Source: Pseudomonadota bacterium | GTDB taxonomy: Bacteria; Pseudomonadota; Gammaproteobacteria; Acidithiobacillales; Acidithiobacillaceae | Length of the DNA: 13,634 bases | Direction: 5' to 3' | Assembly: GCA_021827445.1 (NCBI GenBank) | Contig: JAKAVW010000044.1 | Location: 1-13,634, forward strand | Notes under the pieces: generated by a model | The model's input: only the letters and a program-made list of their open reading frames with translations | What the model was told of the DNA's origin: nothing | Databases searched by the model: none | Shown: positions 13,197 through 13,634 of the stretch, piece after piece | Layout: every line of letters begins with the position of its first letter | Position numbering within the stretch: position 1 is the stretch's first letter | Translations under genes and position numbers: made by a program

Positions 13197-13634
13197 ATGA
13201 AGAAAATAATGGTCAATCGCATGGCCCTCTTGACAGTGTGCATATCAATGGGTCTCTGGGGTATGACGGCTAATGCGGCGGATATGGGTTGGCACGGTAA
13301 GGCGAAGGTGCCACATTACCAGGGACAAGTCTTCCCGCCTTGGCAGCATGGCGCCAACAATCCGACGGTGAAGAAGGGGCTGAATTTTACGGTCCCCGAG
13401 GTGGATGATCTGGCGGATTTCCACGGGAGCATCGATCATCCGCAGCTGGTGATTTTTGTCGGCGGTAATTACTTTTTTGCCATGGCCCCCTTGGTGGCCG
13501 CCTTCGAGAAAGAGTATCCGGAGATCAAAGGCAAAATTTATTATGAAACCTTACCGCCCGGCATTTTGATTCGGCAGATGCAGCAGGGTAATACCATCAC
13601 CGTGGGCAATATGACGTGGACCATCCAGCCGGAT
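13197..13634 (+). CDS. Periplasmic substrate-binding protein, 5' part, cut by window edge
   Basis: The first 146 codons of an exported protein. AAGGAG lies six bases before the ATG. Residues 1-28 form a signal peptide (MKKIMVNRMA, hydrophobic core, TANA-AD). After a Pro/Trp-rich linker (about 30-66) comes HPQLVIFVGGNYFFAMAPLV and AAFEKEYPEIKGKIYYETLP (81-120), the opening beta-alpha unit of a type II periplasmic binding protein of the molybdate/tungstate or general solute group. The IFVGGNYFF and LPPG segments would lie near the ligand cleft. The ligand is not evident. The frame runs off the right edge; partner permease genes, if any, would be outside. Confidence 0.8.
   Translation, partial: MKKIMVNRMALLTVCISMGLWGMTANAADMGWHGKAKVPHYQGQVFPPWQHGANNPTVKKGLNFTVPEVDDLADFHGSIDHPQLVIFVGGNYFFAMAPLVAAFEKEYPEIKGKIYYETLPPGILIRQMQQGNTITVGNMTWTIQPD

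Overview
The window looks like a chromosomal stretch from an autotrophic sulfur- or iron-oxidising gammaproteobacterial-grade organism, most likely Acidithiobacillus or a close relative. I base this on a form IA RuBisCO next to a complete-looking alpha-carboxysome (cso) gene order, a divergent cbbR, GC-rich genes, and a neighbouring set of exported porin, DsrE and DUF302 proteins. The genus is an inference from family knowledge; no search was run.

Positions 1-7223 (minus strand) hold the alpha-carboxysome operon, transcribed right to left: cbbL, cbbS, csoS2, csoSCA (csoS3), csoS4A, csoS4B, and three tandem csoS1-type shell genes, the last cut by the left edge. Together they make RuBisCO, the scaffold that gathers it, the carbonic anhydrase that supplies CO2, and the hexamer and pentamer shell proteins. 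Hairpins lie in the cbbL-cbbS and cbbS-csoS2 gaps. The csoSCA and csoS4A genes overlap by ATGA. Positions 7224-7367 are a very AT-rich divergent control region with dyads, three copies of an octamer and a palindromic -10 box. It faces cbbR (7368-8285, plus strand), the LysR-type regulator expected to control the operon.

Positions 8286-9634 hold a hairpin after cbbR, a decayed minus-strand transposase C-terminus that is readable only across frames, and a membrane protein with two DUF202-like halves. A tRNA-Val(CAC) gene with a good extended -10 promoter follows at 9635-9709. Positions 9710-10330 carry no gene I can support; the right two thirds of that stretch are AT-rich.

Positions 10331-13634 (plus strand) hold a set of exported proteins: an OprP/OprO-like outer-membrane porin, a periplasmic DsrE-family protein, a periplasmic DUF302 protein, and the start of a periplasmic substrate-binding protein cut by the right edge. 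All have signal peptides and strong ribosome binding sites. A clean intrinsic terminator sits directly against the ribosome binding site of the DUF302 gene, which suggests attenuation or processing. A joint role in handling a sulfur compound or an anion in the periplasm is plausible but is an inference.
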